A DNA stretch of 6,929 nucleotides from UBA6921 sp031370545 (GTDB lineage: Bacteria > Pseudomonadota > Gammaproteobacteria > SG8-11). Numbering within the stretch: position 1 is the stretch's first letter; each line of letters starts with the position of its first letter. Position numbers and translations under genes: made by a program. Shown one piece after another: positions 4,508-6,929 of the stretch. The stretch covers positions 1 to 6,929 of the forward strand of contig JANMQQ010000278.1 of NCBI GenBank assembly GCA_031370545.1, in the 5' to 3' direction. The notes under the pieces are model-generated. The model was not told the DNA's origin, ran no database searches, and was given only the letters and a program-made list of their open reading frames with translations.

Positions 4508-5590
4508 TCACAGCTCATGCTCCAGTGACACCGCTTTCACATAGGCATACACCCGCTGCCCCACTCTTAGATTCAATAACGTCAGAGATTTACGAGTAAT
4601 GCTCGCCAGCAGCGGCGCACCGACGTCGAGCTTGACATATACCGCGGCGCCGTCGGCCGACACCGCGCCGATTTCAACCACCGTCGCGGTCAAAACGTTG
4701 AGCACGCTGAACGGCACGGCCACCGGCTGCAATGCGATGCTGACATTGCGCGCCGTAACGAATACGCGCTGTGGTTGTTCGATTGCCATGTCGCGCTGCG
4801 GCACCCAGAGGGCCTGACCGTGACATTCAAGGCGCGTGAGACCGTGCTCCGGTTCGTGTGCAGCGACGCGCGCTTCAAGCACACAGCCGACGGTGTCGCC
4901 AAGGTAGCCGAGCAGCGGGAGTTGGGTGAGCACACTGTCAATTTCTCCGGCGGCGACCACCGTGCCCTGATCCAGTAACACGAGCGCATCCGCCACGTGC
5001 AACAATTCCTGCAAGCTGTGGCTGACGAATACCACCGGAATGCCGAACTCAACCGCAACGCGGCGGATGAACGGCAGGATTTCACGCTTGCGTTTTACGT
5101 CCAGCGCGGCCAGCGGTTCGTCCATCAACAAGAGCCTGGGGCTCGACAATAATGCGCGGGCGATGGCAACGCGTTGTTGTTCACCGGCCGACAGCCCGGG
5201 CACGCGCCGGTCCAGCAAACCTGTTAACCCCAGCGCCTTGATCGTACGCTCCCAGTGCACGTGCTGCTCATGTTGCGGCGTGCGAGCAAAGCCGTACTGC
5301 AAGTTCGCGCGCACCGACAGATGTGGAAACAGGCGCGGGGTTTGAAACACAAATCCAACGCGGCGTTGTTGCACAGTGCGAAACGCACGGTCAGTGTCTT
5401 GCCAAAGCGTATCACCCAGCTGCACTTGGCCGCGCGCCTGCTCCAATCCCGCCAGACAGCGCAACAAGGTGGTCTTGCCCGAACCGGAATGACCGAACAC
5501 GCCGATCACGCCGCGCGCGGGTAATTCACAACGTGCGTTGAGCACGAAGGAAGAATGTTGTAACTGCAAATCAAAGCGGAGTGTGCTCAT
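4508..5590 (-). CDS. modC: Molybdate ABC transporter ATP-binding protein ModC
   Basis: The 360-residue cytoplasmic ATPase drives molybdate import. Motifs in order: Walker A GHSGSGKTT (33-41), Q-loop Q83 in FVFQTPRLFPHLSV, ABC signature LSAGEQQR (133-140), Walker B LLLMDEP (153-159) with Asp157/Glu158, D-loop Asp164 and H-loop His191 in VFVSHS. The C-terminal third (about 290-355) matches a single TOBE/MOP oxyanion-binding domain, as in ModC. The signature has Ala where LSGGE has its first Gly, a mild variation. The start at 5590 overlaps the modB stop (ATGA), showing translational coupling. The frame stays open upstream to 5890, but that extension lies inside modB and is not coding here. Length agrees with ModC. 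Confidence 0.95.
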   Translation of the reverse strand: MSTLRFDLQLQHSSFVLNARCELPARGVIGVFGHSGSGKTTLLRCLAGLEQARGQVQLGDTLWQDTDRAFRTVQQRRVGFVFQTPRLFPHLSVRANLQYGFARTPQHEQHVHWERTIKALGLTGLLDRRVPGLSAGEQQRVAIARALLSSPRLLLMDEPLAALDVKRKREILPFIRRVAVEFGIPVVFVSHSLQELLHVADALVLLDQGTVVAAGEIDSVLTQLPLLGYLGDTVGCVLEARVAAHEPEHGLTRLECHGQALWVPQRDMAIEQPQRVFVTARNVSIALQPVAVPFSVLNVLTATVVEIGAVSADGAAVYVKLDVGAPLLASITRKSLTLLNLRVGQRVYAYVKAVSLEHEL

Positions 5591-6255
5591 AACATACGCA
5601 ACCCGGCGCGACGGTTTAACGCATACACTACCGTTAAAACCATAAATGAAAACACCAGCAACCCGAGCGACAAGGTGTGTGCGGTGGCGTAGTCGAGCGA
5701 CTCCACGTGGTCGTAAATGACAATGGACAACACCTGCGTCTGACCGGGAATATTGCCACCGACCATCAGCACCACGCCGAATTCTCCCAGCGTGTGCGTG
5801 AAGCCTAAAATCGCTGCCGTGAGATAGCCGCGCGCCGCCAGCGGCAGTACGACCGTACGAAATGCATCGAAGGGACTGGCACGTAGACACCAGGCGGCTT
5901 CCAGCACATCACGACCGACGGCGGCAAATGCCGTTTGCAGCGGCTGCACCACGAACGGCAATGAATAAATGACCGACGCAATCAACAAGCCGCTAAATGT
6001 AAAGCTCAGCGCCGATCCGCTGATGTGCTGCCAGCCGCTACCGATCCAGCCGTGCGGACCAAACGCCAGCAACAAATAAAACCCCAGCACCGTCGGCGGT
6101 AATACCAGGGGCAAGGCGACCAACGCTTCGATCACCGGCTTGGCACGCGTGCGCGTGCGCGCCAGCCACCAGGCCAGCGGTGTGCCGATGGCGATCAATA
6201 CCGCTGTGGTGGTGGTTGCGAGTTGCAGTGTGAGCCAGAGCGGCGTGAAATCCAT
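5587..6255 (-). CDS. modB: Molybdate ABC transporter permease ModB
   Basis: This 222-residue inner-membrane protein forms the molybdate channel. Hydrophobic segments are visible at about 9-31, 44-66, 84-106, 140-165 and 194-212, which fits the five or so helices of ModB. The cytoplasmic EAA loop that docks on ModC is EAAWCLRASPFDAFRTVVLP (119-138); the Gly usually at position 7 of this loop is Arg125. GEFGVVLMVGGNIPGQTQ (156-173) is characteristic of ModB-type permeases. The ATG at 6255 comes one base after the modA stop, and its own stop overlaps the modC start, so the three genes are one transcription unit. Confidence 0.95.
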   Translation of the reverse strand: MDFTPLWLTLQLATTTTAVLIAIGTPLAWWLARTRTRAKPVIEALVALPLVLPPTVLGFYLLLAFGPHGWIGSGWQHISGSALSFTFSGLLIASVIYSLPFVVQPLQTAFAAVGRDVLEAAWCLRASPFDAFRTVVLPLAARGYLTAAILGFTHTLGEFGVVLMVGGNIPGQTQVLSIVIYDHVESLDYATAHTLSLGLLVFSFMVLTVVYALNRRAGLRML

Positions 6256-6256
6256 T

Positions 6257-6929
6257 TCACTCGTATCCGGCGCGCTGAATTAATTCGCGCGCGGCCGCAC
6301 TGCGCAGATAGGCTAGAAATTCTTGCGCTGCCGGGTTGTCACGACCGCGCACCAACAGCACGGCGTCTTGTGTAATCGACCGGTAAAGATCGTGCGGCAC
6401 CGCCCAGTAACCACCGCGTTGCGGCGGCGGCAGATCGAACACCTGTGCCAGCCCGACAAAGGCCCACGTGGCGTTGCCGGTTGCAGCGAATTGCAGCGTT
6501 TGATTGACGTTTTCTCCCATCACCACGCGGCTCTTTACCTGGTCCCAAAGTTGTAATGCTCGCAGCGTCTGCTCAGCGGCGCGGCCATAGGGCGCGTGTT
6601 TGGGATTGGCCAACGCGATCCGATCTTTGCTTACGCTCAACACGCGCGGAGCATCCTTTACTGCCTCGGCTTGTGCGCTCCACAACACCAGGCGACCGCG
6701 CGCATAAGTGAACTCGCTCTGCTCCACCGCCTGACCGGAGGCCACCAAGCGCATCGGTGCATCGGTGTCTGCGGACAGGAACACATCAAACGGCGCGCCA
6801 TTATTTATTTGCGCGAACAATTTGCCGGTGGCGCCGCTGATGATGACCAGGCGATGCGGCGTGGCTTTCTCAAATTCGGTTTGAAGTTGCGTCAACGTGT
6901 GCGTGAAGTTGGCGGCAACCGCCACGCGC
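6257..6929 (-). CDS. modA: Molybdate-binding periplasmic protein ModA, partial (N-terminus outside window)
   Basis: The frame runs to the window edge. The first complete codons read R-V-A-V-A-A-N-F, the usual beginning of mature ModA just after the signal peptide. The in-frame GTG at 6925 is therefore an internal Val rather than the start, and the signal peptide must lie beyond 6929. Visible motifs are VAVAANF, IISGATGKLFAQI, GAPFDVFLSADTDAPMRLVASG, YARGRLVLWS, ANPKHAPYGRAAEQTL and GENVNQTLQFAATGNATWAFVGLAQV. The protein captures molybdate (possibly tungstate) in the periplasm and delivers it to ModBC. The Asn in AANF, where E. coli ModA has Ser, also occurs in some other ModA proteins. About 224 residues are present. 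Promoter and any ModE site lie outside the window. Confidence 0.94.
   Translation of the reverse strand, partial: RVAVAANFTHTLTQLQTEFEKATPHRLVIISGATGKLFAQINNGAPFDVFLSADTDAPMRLVASGQAVEQSEFTYARGRLVLWSAQAEAVKDAPRVLSVSKDRIALANPKHAPYGRAAEQTLRALQLWDQVKSRVVMGENVNQTLQFAATGNATWAFVGLAQVFDLPPPQRGGYWAVPHDLYRSITQDAVLLVRGRDNPAAQEFLAYLRSAAARELIQRAGYE

Noticed and set aside
4508..5890. A 460-codon open frame extending modC by 100 residues upstream.
   Set aside because: The added part overlaps modB in another frame and is Arg-rich without any motif; the ATG at 5590 has ATGA coupling to modB and begins the normal ModC sequence.
6257..6925. GTG at 6925 as the true modA start.
   Set aside because: The preceding codon continues the typical RVAVAANF mature N-terminus and no signal peptide would be present, so the gene must begin outside the window.

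Overview
This window comes from a proteobacterial chromosome, most likely gamma- or betaproteobacterial. The reasons are its moderate GC content, a ModA-ModB-ModC operon of proteobacterial type, and c-di-GMP enzymes (EAL and GGDEF) next to a small Rieske protein. That placement is inference from protein character only; no rRNA or other taxonomic marker is present.

Layout, left to right. (1) 1-342, plus strand: the C-terminal end of an EAL-domain c-di-GMP phosphodiesterase. (2) 380-1416: a tandem duplication of a small gene for a basic 65-residue protein of unknown function (500-697 and 1219-1416, 40 of 65 residues identical). Each copy is preceded by the same 15-bp AT-rich sequence, TTGTAAACATTTAAT. 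In the second copy this sequence is split by a 371-bp element without a convincing gene (735-1105). The element has 18-bp terminal inverted repeats (17 of 18 matching) and a perfect 5-bp target duplication TTTAA, the signature of a MITE-like non-autonomous transposon. Its ends begin CCTRGA, like those of the IS1380/ISEcp1 group. Its interior folds into a series of stem-loops. (3) 1459-1800, minus strand: a small Rieske [2Fe-2S] protein, divergent from (4) 1908-3779, plus strand: a 623-residue diguanylate cyclase with an intact GGEEF active site and I-site, a coiled-coil stalk and an N-terminal half made of degenerate helical repeats. (5) 3801-4436, minus strand: a Phd/YefM antitoxin and a ParE/RelE-type toxin. 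(6) 4508-6929, minus strand: modC, modB and the 3' part of modA, a tightly packed molybdate ABC importer operon. The modA start lies beyond the right edge.

How the genes relate. ModA binds molybdate in the periplasm, ModB forms the membrane channel and ModC powers it. The toxin-antitoxin pair lies just downstream on the same strand but has its own spacer with candidate operator repeats. The EAL and GGDEF proteins have opposing activities on c-di-GMP, although nothing shows that they act together. The most unusual part is 343-1458: an orphan gene pair with a transposon remnant in the upstream region of one copy, clear enough to reconstruct the order of events (duplication first, then insertion).
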